Of a stretch of 64,000 nt of DNA, positions 40,783-49,908 are shown one piece after another (within the stretch, counting starts at the first letter, position 1; every line of letters starts with the position of its first letter). The translations under genes and the position numbers were made by a program. A model generated the notes under the pieces. That model was given only the letters and a program-made list of their open reading frames with translations, ran no database searches and had not been told where the DNA came from. Source of the stretch: an alpha proteobacterium BAL199 (GTDB lineage Bacteria; Pseudomonadota; Alphaproteobacteria; Thalassobaculales; Thalassobaculaceae); the NCBI GenBank assembly GCA_000171835.1, contig ABHC01000008.1, positions 124,001 to 188,000 on the forward strand. Reading direction: 5' to 3'.

Positions 40783-43653
40783 TTACGCTCGTTCGATGCG
40801 GCAGAGGGTGGCTTTCGTCTCCTGCATCTGCGTAACGGCGTCGTAGCCGTAAGTCTGCGCAGTGTTGGAGGACTCGCCGAGTACGTACGGATCGGCTCCC
40901 TGCGGATACTTGCTCCGCAGGTCCTTTCCTTCCAGATGCCCACCGAAGTGGAACGGCATGAACGCCACGCCGCCGGCAACCCGCTCGGTCACCATCGCCG
41001 CGACCTTCACCTTGGCCCCTTCCGGTCCGTGCACCCAGACCATCTCACCGTCCCGAACGCCGAGATTGTTGGCGTCGCGCGGATTGATCTCGACGAACAT
41101 TTCCTGCTGGAGTTCGGCGAGCCAGGGATTCGATCGGCTTTCATCACCGCCACCCTCGTACTCGACCAACCGACCAGAGGTCAGGACCGTCGGGAAATCC
41201 TTCGCGAAGTCCTTGTCCTGGATCGACTTGTACAGCACCGGCAGGCGCATAAACTTCCGATCGTCATAGGTCGGATAGTCCGCCACCAAATCGCGCCGTG
41301 GCGTGTACAGCGGCTCACGATGGGTCGGCACCGGATCCGGGAACGTCCAGACCACAGCGCGGGCCCGGGCGTTACCGTACGGAGCGCAACCATGCTTGAT
41401 GGCAACCCGCTGGATGCCGCCCGACAGGTCGACCTTCCAGTTGGCTTTCTCGCCACCGACTTCGGCAATGGCCTTGCGCTCGTCGTCGGTCAGGTCGACA
41501 TCCCAGCCGAGCTTCTGAAGCATGGCCATCGTGAACTCGGGATAGCCATCCTCGATCTCGGAGCCGACCGGCCAGCTGCCGTCGGACAGCAGGTTGTCGC
41601 CGTTCCGCTCCACGCCAAACCGGGCGCGGAAGCCCATGCCACCATCGGCCACCGACCGAGAGGTGTTGTACAGCACAGGCGATCCCGGATGCTTCATCTC
41701 CGGCGTTCCCCAGCACGGCCAGGGCAGTCCATAGTAGTCGCCATCGGCCGGACCGCCGTTCGCGCGCAGCGTCGTGCGGTCGAACGTCGCCTGGTTGGCC
41801 ATGTGCAACCGCAGCCGTTCCGGCGACTGCCCGGTGTAGCCGACTGTCCACATGCCGCGGTTGAACTCCCGCGTCAGGTCCTCGATCAAAGGCTCGTCGC
41901 CATTGACCTTGATGTTGCGGAACATCCGGTCTTCAAACCCGAACTTCTTCGCGAACAGATACGCGATGTTGTGATCAGGCTTGGACTCGAAGAGCGGTGC
42001 AAACACCTTCTCGCGCCACTGCAGTGACCGGTTCGACGCCGTGACCGAGCCGTAGGTCTCGAACTGGGTCGAGGCCGGCAGCAGGTAGGCACCGTCCTTG
42101 CGGTCGTGCAGAACCGCCGACACCGTTGGGTAAGGATCGATCACGACCAGGAGATCAAGCTTCTCCATGGCCGCCTTCATATCCTTCAGGCGGGTCTGCG
42201 AGTTCGGCGCGTGGCCCCAGAACACCATGGCCCGGATGTTGTCGGGCTGATCGATGTTCTCCTTGGCTTCGAGCACACCGTCGAACCAGCGCGAAACCGG
42301 AATGCCGTCGGCGTTCATCAGTTCCTTGGACTTGAAGCGGCTGACCAGCCACTCGTAATCCTCGCCCCAGACCCGCGCCCAGTGCTTCCATGCGCCGTCC
42401 GCCAAGCCGTAATAGCCCGGCAAGGTGTTCTGCAGCACACCGAGGTCGGTAGCGCCCTGCACGTTGTCGTGGCCGCGGAAGATGTTGGTGCCGCCGCCTT
42501 CCTTGCCCATATTGCCGAGGGCCAGTTGCAACACGCAGTAAGCACGGGTGTTGTTGCTGCCGTTGGAGTGCTGAGTCCCACCCATGCACCACACGATACT
42601 GCCCGGTCGGTTGTTGGCCATCAGGCGGGCAACCCGCTTCATCTGCGAGCCCGGCACGCCGGTGACCCGTTCGGTCTCCTCAGGCGTCCACTTCTTCACC
42701 TCGTTGCGGATCTGGTCCATGCCCCAGACGCGCTGACGGATGAACTCCTTGTCTTCCCAGCCGTTCTCGAAGACGTGCCAGAGAATGCCCCAGATCACGG
42801 CAACGTCGGTGCCGGGCCGGAACCGCATATACTCGTCGGCGTGGGCCGCCGTCCGGGTAAACCGCGGATCGCAGACGATCAGCGGCGCGTTGTTTTGCTC
42901 TTTCGCTTTCAAGAGATGCAGCAGCGAGACTGGATGCGCCTCGGCGGGATTACCGCCAATAATGAGGATCGCCTTGCTGTTGTGCATGTCGTTGTAGGAG
43001 TTCGTCATCGCGCCGTAGCCCCAGGTATTGGCTACGCCGGCGACGGTCGTCGAGTGGCAGATACGCGCCTGGTGATCGACGTTGTTGGAACCCCAGTAGG
43101 CCGCGAACTTACGAACCAGATAGGACTGCTCGTTGCTGTGCTTGGCCGAGCCCAGCCAGTACACCGAGTCGGGACCCGACTTCTCGCGGATCTCGAGCAT
43201 CTTGTCGCCGATCTCGTTGATCGCGGTTTCCCAGGAGACCCGCTCCCACTTTCCGCCGACCATCTTCATCGGATACTTCAAGCGGCGCTCGCCGTGCGCG
43301 TGCTCGCGCACCGACGCGCCCTTGGCGCAGTGGGCACCCAGGTTGAACGGGCTGTCCCAACCGGGCTCCTGCCCGATCCACACGCCGTTCTGAACCTCGG
43401 CCATGACCGTGCAACCGACGGAGCAATGCGTACAGACCGATTTGATGACCTCGACCGCACCCTTGCCTGCCGCCGCTGCCTCGGCCTTGCGGACCGAACC
43501 GCCAGAGAACGCCGTCGCGGCGGCAAGGCCGCCTACGGCAAGACCGGAACTCCGGAGGAAACTCCGGCGGTCATAGGTCTTCTCTGCGGTCTTGGCAGCG
43601 AAAGTCGACAGACGAGGGCGTGACGCAACCTCGCTAGCCTTCTTCCTAAGCAT
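40783..43653 (-). CDS. fdoG: Formate dehydrogenase catalytic (alpha) subunit, cysteine type
   Basis: A 956-residue molybdopterin oxidoreductase. The TAT signal is at R29-R30 (YDRRSFLRSSG). [4Fe-4S] ligands are C74, C77, C81 and C109 (CTHCSVGC; GAHCAKGAS). The active site C199-H200 lies in DHQARICHSTTVAG, where E. coli FdnG/FdoG have selenocysteine, so no UGA recoding is needed. The metal, Mo or W, is bound by two pterin cofactors; the tungstate transporter in the same island makes W possible. GGAGGG precedes the ATG at 43653. Periplasmic, formate to CO2 with electrons to beta and gamma subunits. Confidence 0.95.
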   Translation of the reverse strand: MLRKKASEVASRPRLSTFAAKTAEKTYDRRSFLRSSGLAVGGLAAATAFSGGSVRKAEAAAAGKGAVEVIKSVCTHCSVGCTVMAEVQNGVWIGQEPGWDSPFNLGAHCAKGASVREHAHGERRLKYPMKMVGGKWERVSWETAINEIGDKMLEIREKSGPDSVYWLGSAKHSNEQSYLVRKFAAYWGSNNVDHQARICHSTTVAGVANTWGYGAMTNSYNDMHNSKAILIIGGNPAEAHPVSLLHLLKAKEQNNAPLIVCDPRFTRTAAHADEYMRFRPGTDVAVIWGILWHVFENGWEDKEFIRQRVWGMDQIRNEVKKWTPEETERVTGVPGSQMKRVARLMANNRPGSIVWCMGGTQHSNGSNNTRAYCVLQLALGNMGKEGGGTNIFRGHDNVQGATDLGVLQNTLPGYYGLADGAWKHWARVWGEDYEWLVSRFKSKELMNADGIPVSRWFDGVLEAKENIDQPDNIRAMVFWGHAPNSQTRLKDMKAAMEKLDLLVVIDPYPTVSAVLHDRKDGAYLLPASTQFETYGSVTASNRSLQWREKVFAPLFESKPDHNIAYLFAKKFGFEDRMFRNIKVNGDEPLIEDLTREFNRGMWTVGYTGQSPERLRLHMANQATFDRTTLRANGGPADGDYYGLPWPCWGTPEMKHPGSPVLYNTSRSVADGGMGFRARFGVERNGDNLLSDGSWPVGSEIEDGYPEFTMAMLQKLGWDVDLTDDERKAIAEVGGEKANWKVDLSGGIQRVAIKHGCAPYGNARARAVVWTFPDPVPTHREPLYTPRRDLVADYPTYDDRKFMRLPVLYKSIQDKDFAKDFPTVLTSGRLVEYEGGGDESRSNPWLAELQQEMFVEINPRDANNLGVRDGEMVWVHGPEGAKVKVAAMVTERVAGGVAFMPFHFGGHLEGKDLRSKYPQGADPYVLGESSNTAQTYGYDAVTQMQETKATLCRIERA

Positions 43654-43726
43654 TTCCAATCCCTCCCTGCACCATCCCTGAATTGAGTCTTCGGGATGTA
43701 GCGAACCGGTTAGCCCAATCCTGAAA

Positions 43727-43918
43727 TCAGAAGCGGGTGGTCTCGTAATACGTCCGGATGTGGGCTGTTTCGCGATAGCCCGTTCCACTGGGTTCCGCCG
43801 CCTCGACCGTCGTCGGCCGGATGGCCGCCGCGGTCCCTGCCGCCGCCACGCCGAGCGCGGACAGCTTCAGGAAATCGCGGCGTGCGGAGACTTTCTGGTC
43901 GTCCTTCCGATCCTTCAT
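43727..43918 (-). CDS. Formate dehydrogenase region TAT-target peptide (TIGR02811 type)
   Basis: A 63-residue protein: twin-arginine signal ARRDFLKLSALGVAAAG, then a short mature part with the conserved C-terminal motif ETAHIRTYYETTRF. This combination defines the small TAT-target proteins found in formate dehydrogenase clusters. It lies directly upstream of the alpha gene. Function is not established; export with the complex or a role in assembly is inference. Confidence 0.88.
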   Translation of the reverse strand: MKDRKDDQKVSARRDFLKLSALGVAAAGTAAAIRPTTVEAAEPSGTGYRETAHIRTYYETTRF

Positions 43919-43968
43919 GTCTCACTCCTCTTCACACGGCTGCCGACAGATTTTACCGGCAGCCAGAC

Positions 43969-44589
43969 TCACTCTTCCATGGCAAAGGCCGCCGTCTCGA
44001 TCTCCATGAACAACCGGCCAATCGTCCCGGCCGGTCGGTAGAGATCCGCAGACTTCGCGGCTTCGACATCAGCAAAAAAATGCCCCACCCACGGTGCAAG
44101 ATGGCGTTCGAAGAACGCGCGCTGCAGCTTGACAGGCGCCGCCTCAATGAACCTGCCACGGATCAGACCCGCCATCATCTCGCACAGCGCAGCGATGTGG
44201 TCTTCCGGCTCGCTCACGCCCTCGGTCCGGACGATACCGAGGCGCGCCATGTCATCCCGCAGAACCGCCAGCGGCTTCTCGTTCAGGAAGCCGGTCAAAT
44301 AAAATGATCCGTACGGCACCAGTTCGCCACGGCCGAGGCCAATGAATAGATCGCTGTACTCCCGTCGCGCCACCGCAAGCTTCGTGGCGCGCGCACGGGT
44401 CGCCAACCCGGCGAACGCCTGCCCCAACGGGGTGTCGTCGCCCTGCAACCGTGTCAGTTCGGAAAGCAGTGCGGACTCCGGTTCACGCCGAAACACCGCC
44501 GCAAGCATGTCGTAGACATTGGCTCGCAGCGCGTCCTCTTCGGACACCGAGGTCGCATCGGGATCAAACGTTTCGGCAGTGGCCGACAC
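43969..44589 (-). CDS. TorD/DmsD-family chaperone for formate dehydrogenase
   Basis: A 206-residue all-helical protein of the TorD family: ALRANVYDMLAAVFRREP at the start, EYSDLFIGLGRGELVPYGSF (the YxxLF-x-GPG-PxxPY-like motif), and PEDHIAALCEMMAGLI followed by FFERHLAPWVGHFFADVE. It binds the TAT signal and inserts the cofactor before export. First gene of the operon that continues through the TAT-target peptide and the three subunits; the promoter is probably in the ~115 bases above it. Confidence 0.88.
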   Translation of the reverse strand: MSATAETFDPDATSVSEEDALRANVYDMLAAVFRREPESALLSELTRLQGDDTPLGQAFAGLATRARATKLAVARREYSDLFIGLGRGELVPYGSFYLTGFLNEKPLAVLRDDMARLGIVRTEGVSEPEDHIAALCEMMAGLIRGRFIEAAPVKLQRAFFERHLAPWVGHFFADVEAAKSADLYRPAGTIGRLFMEIETAAFAMEE

Positions 44590-44704
44590 TCATCCCTCCC
44601 ACCTGTTCGTTCCGCGGTCCCAGATTCATTCGGCCAGCGGTTGTGTACAATCTTAAGCCAATTTCAACGTCTCGCCAGATCTAATTGTTAAAATGCCCGT
44701 GAGT

Positions 44705-45388
44705 TCAGTCCTGGTCGCGAGCCCCCGGCGCAGCGAATACCATGTGACGGCGGCGAACGACCGCCTCTTCGACCGGGCGTTCCACCGGTTGCTCTTGCTC
44801 GGCATCCAGCTCAGGGGACCCGTCGTCGGTGATTGCCGACGCGTCAGCATCGTTCTCATTCGCCAGTGCGGCATCGTCGGCATCCATCGGGCTGTCTTCC
44901 GACTCCTCGGACTCGCCCAGGAGCTTCGCCTTCTCCAGCGCGTCCTGCAGGTAGGCCGCCGCGCCCCGACCGACTTGGTAGGTGGTCTTGAGGTTCGGTA
45001 TCACCGTGGCAGCGTCGGTGTAGTCGTCATTGTACTCCACCAAGCCATCGAGATTTGCCAGCATCGGGTGCAGTTTCCACATGCGCCGCAACGCCAGATT
45101 CCTCAATCGCGTCGGGATGCCGGAACGCATGAACGCCGACACATCGTCCGCGACGGTCAGGCTGCTAGGATCCGGCAGTTCATAACGAGCCAGCAGTTCT
45201 TCGTCGGAGAGTTCCGCCTCGTCGACCGCATCCTCGGTCTCCGCCACCGTCGGCACGACTCTGGCGGCTTCCGGCGGGAGGGAATCGTCCGGTTCTTCCG
45301 GGAGCTGCTCCTTGGGTGTGAGCTTGCGGCGCGACCAGCGGGCCAGGAACCCGCCGTCGTCTCCACCGTCGCGGGTCGGCCGGCTCAT
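44705..45388 (-). CDS. DUF3306 protein of the formate dehydrogenase island
   Basis: A 227-residue acidic protein: FLARWSRRKL near the N-terminus (the DUF3306 hallmark), then LLARYELPDPSSLTVADDVS, FMRSGIPTRLRNLALRRMWK and a middle LHPMLANLDGLVEYNDDYTD. The C-terminal third is a low-complexity Asp/Glu region. Its start overlaps the DUF3305 gene's stop by four bases. Occurs in formate dehydrogenase clusters; biochemical role unknown. Confidence 0.82.
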   Translation of the reverse strand: MSRPTRDGGDDGGFLARWSRRKLTPKEQLPEEPDDSLPPEAARVVPTVAETEDAVDEAELSDEELLARYELPDPSSLTVADDVSAFMRSGIPTRLRNLALRRMWKLHPMLANLDGLVEYNDDYTDAATVIPNLKTTYQVGRGAAAYLQDALEKAKLLGESEESEDSPMDADDAALANENDADASAITDDGSPELDAEQEQPVERPVEEAVVRRRHMVFAAPGARDQD

Positions 45389-45921
45389 CGTGGCCTCCTG
45401 ACCGTCGGAGCTCGGAACACGTCGGCGGTCTGGCGAATGCGCGGGTCGCCCTTGCCATCCTCATTCAGGTCGACGTCAACCCGGTCACGCCGACGCTTCA
45501 CGAACTCGGTATCGTGGTGGTGGGTGGCGACGAATGTTTCCAGCCACTCGAGCAGCACCGGCGGCAAGATCAGCCGCTCGATGATCTCCTCGGCGCTGTC
45601 CAGACGGTCCTGCACTTCGTAGGGCGACACCGTCACGAAGCTCGGCTCGAAATCCCACTCATCGGTCCCGGGTTCGCCTTCACGCAATCCGACATAGATC
45701 GCCGGTGCCCCGGTCTCCAGATTCGCGACATAGGCTTCCGTATCGGAGCGATAGACATGCATCGGCAGCGTGGCCGCGTGATATTGGATGCGGTCGGGCT
45801 CCTCGGTCAGAAGCCGCCAGCGAACGCCATTGTCAGCCCATGGCAGCACCCCGACGGGCTCCCAGGCCCATTCCTGCCAGCGATGATTGATCCGGCGCTT
45901 CTGGACGATGATGCCGACCAT
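45385..45921 (-). CDS. DUF3305 protein of the formate dehydrogenase island
   Basis: A 178-residue protein: VGIIVQKRRINHRWQEWAWE at the N-terminus, AATLPMHVYRSDTEAYVANL, PAIYVGLRE and FVTVSPYEVQDRLDSAEEII, matching DUF3305. The ATG at 45921 has AGGAG six bases upstream. It is read divergently from the large ferredoxin-like gene and cotranslated with DUF3306. Co-occurrence with formate dehydrogenase suggests a shared maturation or regulatory task. Confidence 0.82.
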   Translation of the reverse strand: MVGIIVQKRRINHRWQEWAWEPVGVLPWADNGVRWRLLTEEPDRIQYHAATLPMHVYRSDTEAYVANLETGAPAIYVGLREGEPGTDEWDFEPSFVTVSPYEVQDRLDSAEEIIERLILPPVLLEWLETFVATHHHDTEFVKRRRDRVDVDLNEDGKGDPRIRQTADVFRAPTVRRPR

Positions 45922-46018
45922 CATCGTCTCCTGCCTGTCCATCCCTGTCGGTCGTTCCTGCAACAGCCTGCTCCCGTCTTGGACCATGTCCCGCAAGCGC
46001 GCTCCTATGCAACGAGTC

Positions 46019-46036
46019 CGACACACTTTAGTGTCG
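46019..46036. promoter_or_regulatory. Palindrome in the divergent promoter of the island
   Basis: CGACAC-ACTTTA-GTGTCG: perfect 6-base arms, 6-base spacer, between the DUF3305 gene and the large [4Fe-4S] protein gene. Position suits an operator acting on both. Confidence 0.4.
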
Positions 46037-46089
46037 ATCGCAAGGGACCGAAGAACCCAACAGGCGCCCCGGCGAGGAGACCATACGGC

Positions 46090-48120
46090 ATGCAGCGAGG
46101 CGATCGCACTGTCCTGATCTGCGACTGCGGCGGGACCATGGACATCGACGGTGCCAAGCTGTCGAAAGCGTGCGGGGGCACCGGCGGAACCGTGTTCACA
46201 GCATTGTGTCGACGCGAAATCAACCGGTTCACCGACGCGCTCGGCAATACCGGTTCGGTCGATGTCGCCTGCACTCAGGAAGCGCCGGTGTTCTCCGAGG
46301 TCGCCGAGGAGCATGACGCCGGCGACCGGGTGTCGTTCTTCAACATCCGAGAAGCCGCCGGCTGGTCCGACGAAGGCGCCTCCGCCCTGCCGAAGATGGC
46401 GGCACTGATCGCGGAAGCCACCGTACCAGTTCCCGCGTCGCGCAGCCTTACCCTGACGTCGGAGGGCACGTGTCTGGTCTACGGTCGCGGCCAGGTGGCG
46501 CTCGACGCGGCAGTCAAATTGTCGGACGGCCTGTCGGTTACCTGCATGCTGATCGACGCCGACGATACGATTCCGCCTGCAGTCGTCGATTTCCCGATCG
46601 TCGCCGGCCGAATCCGACAGGCAACCGGCCGCTTCGGAGCGTTCGCGGTGACAATCGATCGGTTCGCCGAGCGAAACCCGTCAGCCCGTACCGGTCTGGG
46701 CTTCGGGCGCCCGGCCGACGGCGCTGAGTCCGAGTGCGACGTCATCGTCGACCTGACCGGCGACCCGACGCTGTTCCCGGCACCGGAAAAGCGCGACGGC
46801 TACCTGCGGGCCGATCCGCGCGACCCCGCCGCGGTGATGTCGGTCGTGATGGAAGCATCGACCCTGGTCGGCGAGTTCGAGAAACCGATCTACGTCAACG
46901 TCAACGACAGCCTGTGCGCTCATTCACGCAACCGCAAGACCGGCTGCACCCGCTGCCTCGACCTGTGTCCCGCCAGCGCAATCGCCCCGGCCGGCGATGT
47001 GGTATCGGTCGACCCGGCACTGTGCGGTGGCTGCGGCTTGTGTGCCGGCACCTGTCCGACCAGCGCGATCACATACGCTTACCCAGACGTGCAGTCGGTG
47101 CATCAGCGGATCATGGCGCTGGCCAGCGCATACCGGGGAGCCGGCGGCAAGGCACCACGTATCTTAATTCATGACGACAAGACAGGATTTCAACTTATTG
47201 AACTATCAGCGCGATATGGCCGAGGTCTTCCAGCGGATGTGATTCCGCTGTCTATTAACGAGGTCGGCCAAGTCGGCCACGATATCCTGTTGAGCGCCCT
47301 TGCCCAGGGCTTCCAGGAGATCGTCCTGCTGACCGATCCGCGTCGACCCGACGACTACGCCGGCCTGGACGCGCAGATCGGCGTGGTCGAGGCATTGTTG
47401 ACCGGCCTGGGCGATGTCGGGGGACGCGTACGCGTTCTGGACACCCCCGATCCCGACGCGTTGTCGGATGCGCTGTACGGGCACCGACCCGCCCAGACGC
47501 TGCCAGTGGCGACATTCGTGCCGCTGGGTCGCAAGAAGGCCATCACCCGACTGGCAGTCAAAGGCCTTGCCGCCGCCCTCGGGGCGCCGGACGAACCGCT
47601 GCCCCTACCCATTGGCGCGCCGTATGGCCGCGTCGTTGTCGATACCGAGGGCTGCACGCTGTGCCTGGCCTGCGTCAGCGCCTGCCCGGCCAGCGCGCTG
47701 CAGGACAACCCCGACAAGCCGCAGTTGCTGTTCCAGGAAGACGCCTGTGTGCAGTGTGGGCTGTGCGCCGCCACCTGTCCCGAGAAGGTCATCACGCTGG
47801 AGCCGCGCTACGCGCTCGCCGACTCCGCACTCTCGGCGCAGTTGGTGTTCGAGGACGAACCTTACCCCTGCGTGTCGTGCGGCAAGCCGTTCGGCACCAA
47901 GCGCTCGATCGAGGCCATCGTCACCCGCCTGTCCGGCAAGCACTGGATGTTCGCGACCGACGACCGCACCAAACTCATCCGGATGTGCGAGGACTGCCGG
48001 GTCACCACGCAGTTCCACAGCAAGGACAACCCGTTCGCCGGCCCACCCCGCCGGCTGCCGCGCACCACTGCCGACTACGAGCAGGCACGCGCCGAGGGCC
48101 GAGAGTTGGAGGACGACTGA
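46090..48120 (+). CDS. Large multi-[4Fe-4S] ferredoxin-domain protein of the formate dehydrogenase island
   Basis: A 676-residue soluble protein. The N-terminal half (about 1-280) has no recognised fold but starts TVLICDCGGTMDID. Clusters follow: CTRCLDLCPASAIAPAG and CGGCGLCAGTCPTSAI (about 297-335), then CTLCLACVSACPASAL and CVQCGLCAATCPEKVI (about 520-575), plus CVSCGKPFG and MCEDCRVTT near the C-terminus. At least four [4Fe-4S] centres are likely. GAGGAGA lies nine bases before the ATG. Unlike the rest of the island it is on the forward strand. It may pass electrons in maturation or link formate oxidation to a cytoplasmic partner. Confidence 0.85.
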   Translation: MQRGDRTVLICDCGGTMDIDGAKLSKACGGTGGTVFTALCRREINRFTDALGNTGSVDVACTQEAPVFSEVAEEHDAGDRVSFFNIREAAGWSDEGASALPKMAALIAEATVPVPASRSLTLTSEGTCLVYGRGQVALDAAVKLSDGLSVTCMLIDADDTIPPAVVDFPIVAGRIRQATGRFGAFAVTIDRFAERNPSARTGLGFGRPADGAESECDVIVDLTGDPTLFPAPEKRDGYLRADPRDPAAVMSVVMEASTLVGEFEKPIYVNVNDSLCAHSRNRKTGCTRCLDLCPASAIAPAGDVVSVDPALCGGCGLCAGTCPTSAITYAYPDVQSVHQRIMALASAYRGAGGKAPRILIHDDKTGFQLIELSARYGRGLPADVIPLSINEVGQVGHDILLSALAQGFQEIVLLTDPRRPDDYAGLDAQIGVVEALLTGLGDVGGRVRVLDTPDPDALSDALYGHRPAQTLPVATFVPLGRKKAITRLAVKGLAAALGAPDEPLPLPIGAPYGRVVVDTEGCTLCLACVSACPASALQDNPDKPQLLFQEDACVQCGLCAATCPEKVITLEPRYALADSALSAQLVFEDEPYPCVSCGKPFGTKRSIEAIVTRLSGKHWMFATDDRTKLIRMCEDCRVTTQFHSKDNPFAGPPRRLPRTTADYEQARAEGRELEDD

Positions 48121-48123
48121 CGG

Positions 48124-48411
48124 CTATTTCGGAGTTGTCGCCCGGCACAACGCCTCGGCGCGGGACTTGAAGAGAGCCGCCTGGTCGGATTTGAAGATCC
48201 CGTCGGTCACGCCCTTGTCGATGGTCGCGTGGTGTTCGGAAATGCATCGCGCCAGCGGGTCGTCCTTGACCGCCCCCGGCCCCGCCAGCCAAGCGGACAG
48301 ATCGTCGCGATGGATGACGGCCAGCGCACCGACCGCCGCCAGCATCACCGCAACCGCTGCCAACCGGGCAGCGGGCCGATCCAGCGGATGAGATGAATCG
48401 TTCTCATTCAT
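48124..48411 (-). CDS. Small membrane-anchored protein of the formate dehydrogenase island
   Basis: A 95-residue protein with one helix (LAAVAVMLAAVGALAVI, about 17-33) and a periplasmic part that has two Cys (ARCISEHHATIDKGV; EALCRATTPK), possibly a disulphide. It lies four bases after the DUF6352-like gene and converges with the ferredoxin-like gene. No named family recognised; conserved placement suggests a link to the dehydrogenase. Confidence 0.65.
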   Translation of the reverse strand: MNENDSSHPLDRPAARLAAVAVMLAAVGALAVIHRDDLSAWLAGPGAVKDDPLARCISEHHATIDKGVTDGIFKSDQAALFKSRAEALCRATTPK

Positions 48412-48415
48412 GAGA

Positions 48416-49420
48416 TTAATTTGATATCTTAAGCGGCAGATTTGAAACGATATTCTGTGGCTTCATTCGGATGACACCATCGGGGTCCATGGCAAGGCCG
48501 AGGTGTATCGACCGTCCCGCCACGTTGTCCAGCACCGCCGCCGTGTCGTCGATCTCCATGCTGAACAGCGCCACGATCTGCCGCAAGCGTCCCTCGTCCA
48601 GGGTTTGACCCTCGTACAGCGCGTTCAGGATCGCGTTCGCGTCCCGGTCCAACCCGATGTGCCAGACCCACCGCTCGTCATCGATCCGGCGCATCGGCGT
48701 CACCCGACAGGTGATTCCAACCAGATGAGCGACCCAGGCCTCCAGCGCCCGCGCCAGTCCATCGAGGCCCGGTTGCGGATAGGCGATGTCGATGGCGGTG
48801 TCGAAGCCGTCTGAGCGCGCCCAATACTCGTCGCTCGCCTCCTCGCCCAGTACGTCGATGTCGACCATCGCCGGCCGGCCGTCCCCAGCCTGCAGCGCAC
48901 GGCCGGACTGAGCGTGCAGGTCGACTACGGCGAGGTCGGCCACCATGACGCGCTCGTCGCCCAGGGTGACCCGCTGCGGGCGAAAGAACAGTTCACCAGC
49001 CCGCACCCGGAACGGGTCGCGCGCGCCGTCAAGGGCCGAACGCAGAATGACGTGGGTCAAATGGTCGACGAACATCGGCGGAAAATCGATTCCGCCCTCG
49101 CGCACCACGTGGAGATAAGCTGCCTCAATCGATGGAAAGCGCGTCAGAAACGCCCGGAAGCGCAGGATGGCGCGGTAGTTGTCAGCCGCGTCGGGATCGG
49201 CCAGCGCCTGCAGTTCGGCCTCCGGGACCGGACGCATCGGATCGTCCAGCAGCGCGGCATGCAGTGCCAGTTCGCGGTCGCAGGACTCATCGACCGGCGC
49301 CACCTCGGGTCGACGCCAATACGCTGCGACGAAGGCAGGGGTCGGGGTCAGCCGGCCGGACTCATCCCGGTCGAGAAGACGAAAGCCCGAACTGAGCCAA
49401 AAATCGTGTGCGACCGTCAT
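48416..49420 (-). CDS. DUF6352-like protein of the formate dehydrogenase island
   Basis: A 334-residue cytoplasmic protein: DFWLSSGFRLLDRDESGRLT at the N-terminus, then AYWRRPEVAPVDESC, ADNYRAILRFRAFLTRFPSI and FFRPQRVTLGDERVMVADL. This matches what I know of DUF6352 proteins, which accompany formate dehydrogenase genes. It overlaps the DUF6505-like gene by four bases (ATGA at 49417-49420). Function unknown. Confidence 0.75.
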   Translation of the reverse strand: MTVAHDFWLSSGFRLLDRDESGRLTPTPAFVAAYWRRPEVAPVDESCDRELALHAALLDDPMRPVPEAELQALADPDAADNYRAILRFRAFLTRFPSIEAAYLHVVREGGIDFPPMFVDHLTHVILRSALDGARDPFRVRAGELFFRPQRVTLGDERVMVADLAVVDLHAQSGRALQAGDGRPAMVDIDVLGEEASDEYWARSDGFDTAIDIAYPQPGLDGLARALEAWVAHLVGITCRVTPMRRIDDERWVWHIGLDRDANAILNALYEGQTLDEGRLRQIVALFSMEIDDTAAVLDNVAGRSIHLGLAMDPDGVIRMKPQNIVSNLPLKISN

Positions 49421-49908
49421 CGGAAGGTTCCATCCTCGTCGAACATCGACCAGATCGATTGCGCCGCGCCAGGATCGGCTGCCGCCACCCGGCGGAAGGC
49501 CTCGCGAACACCATCCGGCCCGAGTTCGCGGGTCACGGTCAAGGTCGTCCCGGCCTCGTAGGGCTCGCAGAGTTCGATCGCGAAACCGATCTCCTGCGCC
49601 GCCACCGGGCGGGCGGCCTCGCGGCTCGGTGCACCGTAACGTTCCACGAAGTGGTCGGCCAAGGCATCGACGAGCCGGGCATGAACCGTATCGTCGGCAG
49701 TGGCGACCGCCACGAAAGTGGTGCGCCCGAACCCCGCCAACCCGAGGAACCCATTGGCAAAAGCCTGGCGGCGCTTGCCGATCAACGTTTCGGTCGTGTC
49801 GTTGGCGAATTCGAAGCCACCCGGAACCGCCCACTCGCCGTCTTCGGCGGCGGTTTCGAACACCCGGCCGTCGGAATCGTCGAACCGTACCGCCCGCAGC
49901 AGCTTCAC
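49417..49908 (-). CDS. DUF6505-like protein of the formate dehydrogenase island
   Basis: A 163-residue protein: MKLLRAVRFDDSDGRVFETA, GEWAVPGGFEFAN, RRQAFANGFLGLAGFGRTTF and ALADHFVERYGAPS, consistent with DUF6505. It overlaps both neighbours by four bases, so it is made in step with the biotin-ligase-like and DUF6352-like proteins. Function unknown. Confidence 0.75.
   Translation of the reverse strand: MKLLRAVRFDDSDGRVFETAAEDGEWAVPGGFEFANDTTETLIGKRRQAFANGFLGLAGFGRTTFVAVATADDTVHARLVDALADHFVERYGAPSREAARPVAAQEIGFAIELCEPYEAGTTLTVTRELGPDGVREAFRRVAAADPGAAQSIWSMFDEDGTFR

Noticed and set aside
40111-42027. A 638-codon forward frame through the formate dehydrogenase beta and alpha genes
   Set aside because: Antisense shadow: both reverse-strand genes have complete motifs and ribosome-binding sites.
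44600-44704. Shared ATCTTAAGC words here and near 48430, considered as a common operator
   Set aside because: The copy near 48430 lies inside the coding end of the DUF6352-like gene and neither copy is palindromic beyond CTTAAG.
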